Assembly (NCBI RefSeq): GCF_030730875.1 | Contig: NZ_JAVAMA010000001.1 | Location: 248,001 to 312,000 of the forward strand | Source of the DNA: Sphingomonas sp. DG1-23 | GTDB lineage: Bacteria; Pseudomonadota; Alphaproteobacteria; Sphingomonadales; Sphingomonadaceae | Direction: 5' to 3' | DNA: 64,000 nucleotides | Shown: positions 1 through 7,481 of the stretch, one piece after another | Layout of the letters: the number at the start of each line of letters is the position of its first letter | How positions within the stretch are numbered: position 1 is the stretch's first letter | Made by a program: the position numbers and the translations under genes | The notes under the pieces: model-generated | Told to the model about the DNA's origin: nothing | Seen by the model: the letters and a program-made list of their open reading frames with translations, nothing else | Database searches by the model: none

Positions 1-2
1 CG

Positions 3-989
3 GCGCTCGGCATCGTCGCCGCGATGCCTGCCATCGCTCAGCCCAAGGAGGCGAAGATCACCAACCCCCTGATCCTCCAGCGCGCCGACCCGCAGATCCT
101 GCGCCACGGCGGCTATTTCTATTTCACCGGCTCGGTCCCCGAATATGACCGCATCGTGCTGCGCCGCGCGAAGACGATCGCCGGGCTGCGGGACGCCCCC
201 GAGACGGTGCTGTGGCAGCGCCCGGCACGCGGCAAGACGGCGGGCTATATCTGGGCGCCCGAGATCCACCATTTCGACGGCGCGTGGCACGTCTATTTCG
301 CCGCGGGCAATGGCGACGACAAGTTCCACATCCGCACCTATGTCCTGCAGGGCAAGGGCGCGAACCCGCTGACCGCCGATTGGTCGCTGCTCGGCCAGTT
401 CGAAACGCCATGGGATAGCTTCACGCTCGACAGCACGATCTTCGAGCACAAGGGCATTCGCTACATCTGCTGGGCGCAGCGCGAGCCGGGCATCGAGACC
501 AACAGCAACCTCTATCTCGCGCCGCTCAAGACGCCGACCACCCTCGCCGCGCCGCCCGCGCGGCTGACGGTGCCGACGCTCGACTGGGAGGTCCAGGGGT
601 TCAAGGTCGCCGAGGGGCCGGCGCTGCTCGCGCGCAACGGCAAGCTGTTCCTCACCTATTCGGCGAGCGCCACCGACGCGCGCTATTGCATGGGCATGCT
701 CAGCGCCGACGCCGATGCCGACATCATGGACCCGGCGTCGTGGACGAAATCCCCGGCCCCGGTGTTCGCGACCTCGGAGGCGAACCAGATCTTTGGCCCG
801 GGGCACAACAGCTTCGTCGTCGACGAGCAGGGCCGCGACCTTCTGGTGTATCACGGCCGCGACTATCGCGCGATCAAGGGCGATCCCCTGTTCGATCCCA
901 ACCGCCACGCCCGGGTGCAGGTGGTACGGTACCGCAAGGACGGGACGCCCGATTTCGGAGAGCCGGTGCGGAACGGGGTGCTGCGCTAA
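3..989 (+). CDS. Secreted glycoside hydrolase family 43 protein (5' end outside window)
   Basis: Predicted secreted GH43 enzyme (arabinofuranosidase/xylosidase type) acting on arabinose- or xylose-containing plant glycans. The reading frame is open from base 3 and begins inside a signal peptide (ALGIVAAMPAIAQ, cleavage after AIA), so the true start lies left of the window and the ATG at 24 is only internal. The three acidic residues of the five-bladed propeller are visible: Asp in ADPQIL near the N-terminus, Asp in LDSTIF, and Glu in AEGPALL. The protein ends at 989 with about 320 mature residues, the size of a single catalytic domain with no extra binding module. It is followed by an inverted-repeat element and then a convergent gene. 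The exact substrate cannot be read from sequence. Confidence 0.85.
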   Translation, partial: ALGIVAAMPAIAQPKEAKITNPLILQRADPQILRHGGYFYFTGSVPEYDRIVLRRAKTIAGLRDAPETVLWQRPARGKTAGYIWAPEIHHFDGAWHVYFAAGNGDDKFHIRTYVLQGKGANPLTADWSLLGQFETPWDSFTLDSTIFEHKGIRYICWAQREPGIETNSNLYLAPLKTPTTLAAPPARLTVPTLDWEVQGFKVAEGPALLARNGKLFLTYSASATDARYCMGMLSADADADIMDPASWTKSPAPVFATSEANQIFGPGHNSFVVDEQGRDLLVYHGRDYRAIKGDPLFDPNRHARVQVVRYRKDGTPDFGEPVRNGVLR

Positions 990-990
990 A

Positions 991-1120
991 TCCTCCCTCG
1001 CGAAGCGGGGGAGGTGGCAGCGAAGCTGACGGAGGGGGCGTCTCCGCACAGACGTCGTTCGCGGTCAGGCCCCCTCCGACGCCTTCGGCGCCACCTCCCC
1101 CGCTGCGCGAGGGAGGATTT
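991..1120. repeat. Intergenic inverted-repeat element, copy 1
   Basis: A 130-bp palindromic element fills the gap between two convergent genes. Its outer arms are TCCTCCCTCGCGAAGCGGGG and the reversed CTGCGCGAGGGAGGA; inner arms repeat the CGGAGGG / CCCTCCG pattern. Near-identical elements lie at 36844-36975 and 55880-56001, and a single half copy at 44766-44790. It could fold as a long hairpin and end transcription from both sides. Confidence 0.75.
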
Positions 1121-1127
1121 GGTCAAC

Positions 1128-1946
1128 TTAGGCCACCCCGAACGGCACCACGCGGTTCAGTTCGACATGGCCGATCTCGGCGCGGCCCAGATACGGCACC
1201 TTCATGTCGCGGCACCAGCGCGCGATGATCTGCTCGATCGTCTCGCCGAAGTCGTTGCCGTTGTCGACCACCGCGCTCACCGCGCCGAGCCGCACGCCGG
1301 CAATGCCCTTGAGCTGGGTGGCATGCGCCATCTGGAACAGCATCCGGTCGATCCGGTAGAGGGGCTCGTCGACTTCCTCGATCATCAGCACATGATCGGT
1401 GAGATCGGGCAGCCACGGCGTGCCGATCATGCTGGTCAATATGGCGAGGTTGAACGCCGCGGCGGGGCGTCCATCGGCGAGGCTCGGCTCGAGCGCGCGG
1501 CGATCCTTGTCGATCAGCCAGCCCAATGCCCAGCCGGCCGCCTCGCCGGTATCGTTCTTGCCGAGGCTGCTCGCCATCGAGGCGTGGACCGGGTGGCCGA
1601 TCCGCCGGGCATAGAGCGCGCCGAGCAGGAACCCCATGTCGGAAAAGCCCATATAGGTCTTGCGCCCCGCCGCCGCGTTGAGCCGCGGCATCACCGTGTC
1701 GAGGATGCGGTTCGAGCCATAGCCGCCGCGCGCGAACCAGATCGCGTCGAAGCCGGGATCGTTGGCGAATTCGAGGAACGCCGCGGCGCGCTGCGCGTCG
1801 GTGCCGGCGAAATGCCCCGCCTCGAAATAGCATTGCGGGTGAAACACGATGTCGTGATCGGGATAGGTCAGCGCCATGAACGCCGCCATCCGCAGCGACC
1901 CTTCGCGGCTGACCGGTCTTGCGGGTGCGACGACTCCGATGCGCAT
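1128..1946 (-). CDS. ldcA: LD-carboxypeptidase (peptidase family S66)
   Basis: Cytoplasmic LD-carboxypeptidase that trims the terminal D-Ala from murein tetrapeptides during peptidoglycan recycling. The S66 serine triad is recognisable: Ser in GFSD, Glu in IEEVDEPLYRIDR, and His in IGHVELNRVVPFG near the C-terminus. I chose the ATG at 1946 (MRIGVVAPARP) because the S66 fold starts with this strand; a longer open frame upstream runs through an intergenic repeat and has no family similarity. The product is 272 residues, slightly short of the usual ~300. It is divergent from a Mur-ligase gene across 156 bp, which fits a role in reusing murein peptides. Confidence 0.85.
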   Translation of the reverse strand: MRIGVVAPARPVSREGSLRMAAFMALTYPDHDIVFHPQCYFEAGHFAGTDAQRAAAFLEFANDPGFDAIWFARGGYGSNRILDTVMPRLNAAAGRKTYMGFSDMGFLLGALYARRIGHPVHASMASSLGKNDTGEAAGWALGWLIDKDRRALEPSLADGRPAAAFNLAILTSMIGTPWLPDLTDHVLMIEEVDEPLYRIDRMLFQMAHATQLKGIAGVRLGAVSAVVDNGNDFGETIEQIIARWCRDMKVPYLGRAEIGHVELNRVVPFGVA

Positions 1947-1961
1947 GCTCGTCCAATTCCC

Positions 1962-2046
1962 GGTTCGCCCTGAGCTCGTCCAAGGGCCCTCGTCTTCTGC
2001 GCCCGCAGGTAGAGGACAAAGCGGTGTTTCGACAAGCTCGGCACGA
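1962..2046. repeat. Intergenic repeat with inverted GAGCT(C/T)GTC-type arms
   Basis: Between the divergent starts of the LD-carboxypeptidase and Mur-ligase genes lie two inverted arms: TTCGCCCTGAGCTCGTCC near 1963 and TTTCGACAAGCTCGGCACGA near 2025-2045. The arrangement resembles the common sphingomonad intergenic repeat of the form 'CTGAGCTTGTCGAA'. It occupies most of the shared promoter region. Confidence 0.5.
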
Positions 2047-2102
2047 AGGGAATGAGGCGGTGCGGCTTGCCCTTGATCGGCGGATTGCCGATAGCCGAGC
2101 CC

Positions 2103-3500
2103 ATGCAGCACGATAAACCTTATTTCTTCGTCGGCATCGGCGGCTCGGGGATGATGCCGCTGGCGATGATCCTAGCGGGACAGGGCGCCACGGTCGCCGG
2201 GTCGGATCGCAGCCTCGATGCCGGCCGGCTGCCCGCCAAGTTCGACGACCTCGAGCGCCGCGGCATCGCCCTGTTCGCGCAGGACGGCAGCGGGATCACC
2301 TCACCCGACCAGATCCTGGTCGCCTCCGCGGCGATCGAGGCGAGCGTTCCCGACATGGTCCGCGCCGCGGCGCTGGGCAACGAACGGATGACCCGCGCCG
2401 AACTCAACGCCGCTCTGTTCAACGCCGCGCCGCAATCGATCGGCGTGGCCGGGACCAGCGGCAAATCGACCGTCACCGGGATGATCGGCTGGATCCTGCA
2501 TGCCTGCGGGCGCGATCCGACGGTGATGAACGGCGCGGTGATGAAGAACTTCGCCTCGCCCGACGCGCCTTTCGCCAGCGCATTGGTCGGCGCGGGCGAG
2601 GCCTATGTCAGCGAAGTCGACGAGAGCGACGGCTCTATCGCGCTCTATCGGCCCAGGGTCGCGGTGCTCAACAATGTCAGCCTCGATCACATGCCGATGG
2701 CGCAATTGATCGCCTTGTTCGGCGCCTTCATCGCCAAGGCCGGCACCGCGGTGGTCAATCTCGACAATGGCGAGGGCGCGGCGCTGGCGATGACCCTGCC
2801 CGCCGACCGACTGACCAGCTTCGCGATCGAGCGCGATGCCGATCTGGTCGCGCGCAATCTCGAGCAGCAGCCCTTCGGCGCCGCCTTCGATCTGCACGCC
2901 GGGGGCGCGGCGCCGGTCCGGGTGACGCTGCAGGTGCCGGGGCGGCACAACATTTCCAACGCGCTCGCCGCGCTCGGCGCAGTCCAGGCGGCGGGCGTGC
3001 CGCTCGACGCGGCGGTCCGCGCGATCGCCGGCTTCACCGGGCTCAAGCGCCGCTTCGAACTGGTCGGCGAGGCGGGTGGCGTCGCGGTGATCGACGATTT
3101 CGGGCACAACCCCGACAAGATCGCCGCCACGCTCGACACCCTCCACGCCTTTCCCGGCCGGTTGCTGCTGCTGTTCCAGCCGCACGGCTACGGCCCGCTC
3201 AAGGTGATGCGCGGCGAGCTTGTGGCGATGTTCGCGTCGAAGCTCGGCGCCGACGATCTGCTCGTCCTCCCCGATCCGGTCTATCAGGGCGGCACGGTGA
3301 CCCGCGAAGTGACCAGCGCCGACATCGTCGCCGACGTGGCCGCCACCGGCAGGCGCGCGCTCCACATCCCCGATCGCGAGGCCGCCGCGGCGCATCTCGC
3401 CGCGCAGGCGCGCGCGGGGGACCGCATCGTCATCATGGGCGCGCGCGACGACACGCTCAGCCTGCTGGCGCAAGACATGATCGACCAGATGTCCGGCTAG
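2103..3500 (+). CDS. Mur ligase of the MurC/Mpl type
   Basis: ATP-dependent amino-acid/peptide ligase acting on UDP-MurNAc. It starts with a MurC/Mpl-type Rossmann domain (FFVGIGGSGMMPLAM), followed by the P-loop GVAGTSGKSTVTGM at about residues 120-135, a central domain with VLNNVSLDHM, and a C-terminal ligase domain (RRFELVGEAGGVAVIDDFGH). The P-loop is GTSGKST rather than the GTHGKTT usual in MurC, so this is probably not the essential dcw-cluster MurC. The LD-carboxypeptidase neighbour suggests an Mpl-like role, re-attaching recycled tripeptide to UDP-MurNAc. The ATG at 2103 places the glycine-rich loop at the expected distance. The product has 465 residues, typical of the family. Which peptide it ligates is inference. 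Confidence 0.75.
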   Translation: MQHDKPYFFVGIGGSGMMPLAMILAGQGATVAGSDRSLDAGRLPAKFDDLERRGIALFAQDGSGITSPDQILVASAAIEASVPDMVRAAALGNERMTRAELNAALFNAAPQSIGVAGTSGKSTVTGMIGWILHACGRDPTVMNGAVMKNFASPDAPFASALVGAGEAYVSEVDESDGSIALYRPRVAVLNNVSLDHMPMAQLIALFGAFIAKAGTAVVNLDNGEGAALAMTLPADRLTSFAIERDADLVARNLEQQPFGAAFDLHAGGAAPVRVTLQVPGRHNISNALAALGAVQAAGVPLDAAVRAIAGFTGLKRRFELVGEAGGVAVIDDFGHNPDKIAATLDTLHAFPGRLLLLFQPHGYGPLKVMRGELVAMFASKLGADDLLVLPDPVYQGGTVTREVTSADIVADVAATGRRALHIPDREAAAAHLAAQARAGDRIVIMGARDDTLSLLAQDMIDQMSG

Positions 3501-3616
3501 ATTGACGAAAATGGCTGCGGCGCCCTCGGCGGCAAGTGCAGTCGAGATCGACCGGCGTATCGCTCGGGCGATGTAATTACCAAGACGGCCGCAAGTTTCC
3601 GTGTTACGTTCCGATC

Positions 3617-4618
3617 ATGGGGAAAGTAGCTACTTTTCTGGCCAGCAGCTTGATTCGCGCTGCGCAATACACGCCCTTTCGCAGCAGAGGGGTCGGCTAC
3701 GCCGCCACTCCGGATCAACTTTCGGAAGCCGATCCCCGGAAGCGCCTTCGCCAGGGCTATACCGAGTTCGAGGGCGTCGACGATTTCTACCGCATCTTCC
3801 CCGAGCTTCCCGCCGCGTTCGCCGGCAAGGACGTGCTCGATTACGGGTGCGGCTATGGCGGGAAGACCGTCGCCTATGCGCGCCTTGCCCGGTTCGCGGC
3901 GGGCATCGAGCCGGTCCAGACGCATATCGAGCTTTCGGAGGCGTTCCGACGGCACCGCGGCGTGGAGAATGCCGAGTTCCGCATCTGCACACAGGCTGGC
4001 ATCCCCTATCCCGACGACAGCTTCGATATCGTTGTCAGTCACGATGTGATCGAGCATGTCGACGATCCGGCCTCGGCGCTTGCCGAGATCCACCGCGTGC
4101 TGCGCCCCGGCGGCATCGCCTATCTGGCCTTCCCGCCTTATGACGGGATGCTGAGCCATCATCTCGATTACGTGTCGACGCTTCCCGGATTGCACCTGCT
4201 CTTCTCGCCCGAGACGTTGGTCGACGCGGCGAATCGGGAGATCGACCGGCTGGGTCTGGCGCATTCGCGGCAACCCGCGCCGCGCAAGACATGGGATGGC
4301 GGACGCGCGGCGCTGCCGACCCTCAACGGCCTCACCTCGGCGCAATTCGACGCACTGAGCACCGCCATCTTCGACGAGGTGCAGGTCGAGCGCCGTCCCG
4401 TCGCAAAATATCGCGGCGGATTTGCCGGGATCGTGCGCGATGCCCTGCTTGCACTCGGACGGGTGAGCCGGGGCGTCGACGAATTCGCGACGGTCTCCCT
4501 GCACTGCCGATTGCGGAAGGCCGGTGCCGATAGTCTGGTGCCCCCTGCCGCCGAGACCGCCCTCGACGCTCGCGCGCCGACCCGCTCGAGGCGCGCCTCG
4601 CTTTCCGAAGCAAACTGA
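3617..4618 (+). CDS. Class I SAM-dependent methyltransferase
   Basis: Predicted cytoplasmic S-adenosylmethionine-dependent methyltransferase of unknown substrate. Motif I is VLDYGCGYGGKT at about residue 75, the acidic loop follows as GIEP, and the post-motif FDIVVSHDVIEHVDDP and HRVLRPGGIAYLAFPP are typical of the Methyltransf_11 fold. The remaining ~150 residues have no signature I recognise. The ATG at 3617 was chosen because upstream in-frame sequence is not family-like. The gene stands alone, with 116 bp before it and 178 bp after it, so context gives no hint of a pathway. Confidence 0.7.
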   Translation: MGKVATFLASSLIRAAQYTPFRSRGVGYAATPDQLSEADPRKRLRQGYTEFEGVDDFYRIFPELPAAFAGKDVLDYGCGYGGKTVAYARLARFAAGIEPVQTHIELSEAFRRHRGVENAEFRICTQAGIPYPDDSFDIVVSHDVIEHVDDPASALAEIHRVLRPGGIAYLAFPPYDGMLSHHLDYVSTLPGLHLLFSPETLVDAANREIDRLGLAHSRQPAPRKTWDGGRAALPTLNGLTSAQFDALSTAIFDEVQVERRPVAKYRGGFAGIVRDALLALGRVSRGVDEFATVSLHCRLRKAGADSLVPPAAETALDARAPTRSRRASLSEAN

Positions 4619-4720
4619 CGCGGCTTCGCCGCCTTCGCCCGGCGGCTCGCTTCTGGTTTTGAACGCCGCTCGCCGCGCCCTGTCGGGCACGCCTGACAAA
4701 ATGTCCATATTACTTTTCCA

Positions 4721-4771
4721 TATGTAAACTCACGTTGACACCTTGGCGCCTGGTTATGTAAAGCTCACCTT
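4721..4771 (+). promoter_or_regulatory. Promoter with direct-repeat operator for the membrane-protein/XRE pair
   Basis: Two copies of TATGTAAA(G)CTCAC lie at 4721-4733 and 4755-4768, 34 bp apart. A TTGACA box (4735-4740) lies between them and a loose -10 (ATGTAA/TGTAAA) overlaps the second copy. The same TGTAAAG core occurs in the operator before the paralogous XRE gene at 25080, so these are likely sites for the XRE protein encoded just downstream. Confidence 0.5.
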
Positions 4772-4796
4772 ACCAACTAGAAAGGGAGCTTGACTT

Positions 4797-5219
4797 ATGA
4801 AGATAGCTAGCGCGGCCACCCGCCGCTACATCCGGCGGTTCATGCCGATGATGTTCGCCTATGTCATAATGCTGTTCGCCTGCGTCTGGGCGATCCGCAA
4901 CTGGCACCCCGTCGGTCTCCAATTGCTCATCCTCTCGGTGTTGCCGGCACTGCCGATCATCGGCGGGATCGGGGTGATGGGGCTGTACCTCATCGAGGAG
5001 ACCGACGAGTTTCTTCGCCAGCAGGTCGCCAGCTGCATGTTGTTCGGCACCGGGGTGCTGCTGTCGGTCGCCACGATCTATGGCTTTCTGGTCAATGGCG
5101 GCGCCATCGAGGCCGATCCCGACCTGTTCCTCTGGGTATTCCCGCTCTGGTGCTTCTCCTGGGGTGCGGCGCAGTGCGTGATCAGCCTGCGCGACCATCT
5201 CGCGGTGCGCGGCGCATGA
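4797..5219 (+). CDS. Four-helix integral membrane protein paired with an XRE regulator
   Basis: Unrecognised 140-residue membrane protein. Four hydrophobic segments are visible at roughly residues 15-35, 40-62, 80-100 and 108-128, with an acidic stretch (LIEETDEFLRQQ) between the second and third. It has no catalytic motif. Its stop codon overlaps the start of the following XRE gene as ATGA, so the two are translationally coupled. A start-proximal AAGGGAG is a good ribosome-binding site. The pairing of a small membrane protein with a 68-residue Cro-like regulator recurs at 25080-26140 in reversed order. No function is assigned. Confidence 0.7.
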   Translation: MKIASAATRRYIRRFMPMMFAYVIMLFACVWAIRNWHPVGLQLLILSVLPALPIIGGIGVMGLYLIEETDEFLRQQVASCMLFGTGVLLSVATIYGFLVNGGAIEADPDLFLWVFPLWCFSWGAAQCVISLRDHLAVRGA

Positions 5220-5422
5220 TCAACCGCCTCCGGGTGCTGCGCGCCGAGCGGGCATGGAGTCAGCAGGATCTGGCCGATCGGCTCGAGGTCTCGCGCCAGA
5301 GCGTCAATGCGATCGAGACCGGCCGCTACGACCCCTCCTTGCCGCTCGCCTTCAAGATCGCCGACCTGTTCGGAATGGCGATCGAGGACATCTTCACCAA
5401 TCCGGCCAAGGGGACCGAATGA
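5216..5422 (+). CDS. Small XRE/Cro-type transcriptional regulator
   Basis: A 68-residue DNA-binding protein made almost only of a helix-turn-helix. The recognition region is DLADRLEVSRQSVNAIETG, followed by the conserved YDPSLPLAFKIADLF and a short tail (EDIFTN) typical of the YozG-like group. It starts inside the stop of the preceding membrane-protein gene (ATGA). The protein is 60-70% alike by eye to the one at 25080. It probably represses its own operon through the TGTAAA repeats at 4721-4771. Confidence 0.85.
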   Translation: MINRLRVLRAERAWSQQDLADRLEVSRQSVNAIETGRYDPSLPLAFKIADLFGMAIEDIFTNPAKGTE

Positions 5423-5453
5423 CGGGCGTGGTCGCTTTCTCGCCCGATGAAAA

Positions 5454-5477
5454 GGGCCGGGGAACGCTCCCCGGCCC
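5454..5477. terminator. Bidirectional hairpin between convergent genes
   Basis: A 9-bp perfect GC stem (GGGCCGGGG with CCCCGGCCC, loop AACGCT) is flanked by AAAA on the left and TT on the right. It lies between the ends of the XRE gene (5422) and the minus-strand DUF2171 gene (5501), so it can serve both. Confidence 0.7.
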
Positions 5478-5500
5478 TTCCGCTCCCGTGTCGATCCGGC

Positions 5501-6400
5501 TCAATAGGTGCCGGAGAAGCTCCGGTTGAGGTTGCCCTCGCTCGACCAATCCTGGCGGTCGTCGTCGCGGCCAGCATCGCCGAACATCGCGCCCGATCGT
5601 TCCTCGTCGCGCCAGTGCGCCTTGGCTTCCTCGGCGGTCTTGCGCAGCGTCACCCGTTCGTCGACCGACTGGATCCAGCGCGACGGGATCGAATGATGAT
5701 GCCCGCCGGCATCGCCGTCGCTTTTGGTCAGCAGGATGCGATCGCCGCGGATCTTGTCGACGGTGCCGACATGGCTGCCGTCCGAGCCGAGCACTTCCAT
5801 ATGCTCGCGCACCCGGCGCAGCGAATCGCGCTGGCCCTGACGCTCGTTGCGCCAGCTGGTGAATTCATTGTGGAAGCGCTGCGAATTCTCGCGCTGATAT
5901 TCGTCATAGTCGCGATCGAGCTCGGCGATCCGCTGGCGCCGCCACGAATGATAGTGGTGGTCGCCCGCGGCACTATGGCTGCGCTCGCCGCGGCCCATCC
6001 GGGCGTCGTAGCGCTGATCGCGCTCGCGGCGCCGTTCCGCCTCTTCGTCGCCGAACCACGAGCGAATCTCGTCGCCGGCGCGTTCGAGGAAGCCGCGATC
6101 GTCGTCATAGCGATCCCGCCCGCGATCGCGATCATACCCACGTTCGCTGCCATACTGGCGTTGTCCGGTCGTCTCACCGCGATAATGTTCGGAGCGGGCT
6201 TCGTCCCAGCCGCCGCGCTGGCTGCGATCGCCGCGGTCCTCGCTGTCGCGCCAGTCGCGGCCGCCATAGCCACGCTCGCGCCCCGGATCGCCGGCGGAAT
6301 AAGAATAGTTGCGGCCAGATCCATAGTCCTGCGAATGGTCGTACGGGCTGCTGCGGCCGTATTGGTCACGCTGGCCATAGCGGCGATTGCGGTCGTCCAT
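5501..6400 (-). CDS. Arg/Asp-rich protein with C-terminal DUF2171 domain
   Basis: A 299-residue hydrophilic protein of unknown role. The first ~130 residues are low-complexity, rich in Arg, Asp, Gly, Tyr and Ser (repeated DRDRGRDRYDD-like runs). The middle is charged and likely helical. The C-terminal ~80 residues carry the DUF2171 pattern GSDGSHVGTVDKIRGDRILL then SIPSRWIQSVDERVTL, a small beta domain similar to PRC-barrel-like proteins. The ATG at 6400 has a good AGGAGA site 6-8 nt upstream; longer starts are not supported. Proteins of this kind are common in sphingomonads and often stress-linked, but that is only association. Confidence 0.7.
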   Translation of the reverse strand: MDDRNRRYGQRDQYGRSSPYDHSQDYGSGRNYSYSAGDPGRERGYGGRDWRDSEDRGDRSQRGGWDEARSEHYRGETTGQRQYGSERGYDRDRGRDRYDDDRGFLERAGDEIRSWFGDEEAERRRERDQRYDARMGRGERSHSAAGDHHYHSWRRQRIAELDRDYDEYQRENSQRFHNEFTSWRNERQGQRDSLRRVREHMEVLGSDGSHVGTVDKIRGDRILLTKSDGDAGGHHHSIPSRWIQSVDERVTLRKTAEEAKAHWRDEERSGAMFGDAGRDDDRQDWSSEGNLNRSFSGTY

Positions 6401-6602
6401 CTGGGTCTCTCCTGATCTTCCGGGCAAGGCGCCGCTGCGCAAGAGCGCGCCGCGCCTGACGCCGGATTCAGCGTGCGAGAGGCAGATTCGGTTCCGCATT
6501 TCATCGAATCGACGGATCGCGGGGCATGCGTCCGCAACGCAGTTGCGCAGGGGATCGGGGCTCGCTAAGTGAAGCGCCTCCCGGTTCGCCGGGGCCGGCG
6601 GC

Positions 6603-6678
6603 GGGGCTGTAGCTCAGATGGGAGAGCGCTGCAATCGCACTGCAGAGGTCAGGGGTTCGATTCCCCTCAGCTCCACCA
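6603..6678 (+). tRNA. tRNA-Ala (anticodon CGC)
   Basis: The cloverleaf is complete. The acceptor stem GGGGCTG pairs with CAGCTCC and includes the G3-U70 wobble that identifies alanine tRNAs. The D arm is GCTCAGATGGGAGAGC, the anticodon stem CTGCA/TGCAG encloses loop ATCGCAC (anticodon CGC), and the T arm is AGGGGTTCGATTCCCCT. The CCA end is encoded. Its 3' half serves as the left edge of a probable genomic island. Confidence 0.95.
6648..6670 (+). other. Putative left attachment site (tRNA-Ala 3' half)
   Basis: The T-arm and 3' acceptor sequence here is repeated in the same orientation at 24886-24908 with 21 of 23 bases identical (shared core TCGATTCCCCTCAG). The 18 kb between them holds only accessory genes plus an integrase remnant, which fits island insertion into the tRNA 3' end. 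Confidence 0.55.
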
Positions 6679-6779
6679 CGCCAGCACTAACTAAATATCG
6701 TTAAAAAACAAACCCTTCGGGGTGGGCTTATTCGAGCCGTCCCACATTCGGCCCCATGCTTGCCCGGGCTGTTGTGAGG

Positions 6780-7139
6780 CTAAATGGCATGCTGCTCCGG
6801 GCTCTTCACCCCGACAAAGCGCATTGTCGGGCATGTCACCGCCTCGCAGATCGCCTCGGCATCGGCCGCATCGTTCTTCCCGCGCTTGACGTAGGGCTTC
6901 ACGTATTGCGCCGGCATCAGCTTCACGTCGTGGCCGAGCGCGGTCAGTTCGCGCGCCCAGTAATGCGAGTTGTTGCACGCCTCGATGCCCACGACACAGC
7001 GTGGCAGCTTCGCGAAGAACGGCAGCATCCTCGCTCGCGTCAGCCGGCGGCGGATCAAAACCTCACCATTCGCGCCCACCCCATGCACCTGGAACACAGA
7101 CTTCGCGATATCCAGACCGATCGTCGCAACCTTCTCCAT
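6780..7139 (-). pseudogene. IS110-family transposase, N-terminal fragment
   Basis: Encodes the first 119 residues of an IS110-type DEDD transposase. The RuvC-like half is intact: IGLDIAKSVFQVHG supplies the first Asp, GIEACNNSHYWAREL the Glu, and KRGKNDAADAEAI the last two Asp residues. It stops at VKSPEQHAI, just after the catalytic domain, so the C-terminal Transposase_20 region with the serine nucleophile is missing (full proteins have about 320-400 residues). A good AAGGAGAG site precedes the ATG. It lies about 100 bp from tRNA-Ala, inside the proposed island. The fragment cannot be an active transposase. Confidence 0.85.
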
Positions 7140-7481
7140 CGTTGCTCTCCTTCCAGCTCAACCCCGCGAGGCTAACCGCGGGAGGGTGGAGAGCCGTCCA
7201 CAGCATCATCAGCGGACAGTCCGCTTGGAGATTTAGGAATTCGATAGCTGCTATTCGCCGCCAACCATCCAAATGCCCTGGATCAGCGAAGTCCTGGCTT
7301 CGGCCAACTGAGACGGGCCATCGCTGACGTATAGTTCTCAGACGGGAGCGCCCTGCTCGTGGGGGTAGCGAGCGGCAGTGTGCGTCTGCAGGCTCGCTTC
7401 TTTCTGGGCCGTTGCGGGGATGGCGTCCGCGGGGACGGACCGGGTCGGCCCTGGTAAGGGCTTCCCCCGTCCACGACCGTA
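7140..7481. other. Non-coding stretch between IS110 fragment and DUF4132 gene
   Basis: About 340 bases with no convincing gene. The left ~200 bases probably belong to the end of the IS110 element (IS110 elements lack terminal inverted repeats, so the edge cannot be placed). The rest lies downstream of the DUF4132 gene; I see no clear terminator. Confidence 0.4.

Noticed and set aside
1399..1614. Small plus-strand frame inside the LD-carboxypeptidase gene
   Set aside because: Antisense to a well supported S66 gene.
6679..6730. Terminator after tRNA-Ala (ACCC-TTC-GGGGT)
   Set aside because: Stem of only 4-5 bp with no following T tract; not convincing enough to list.
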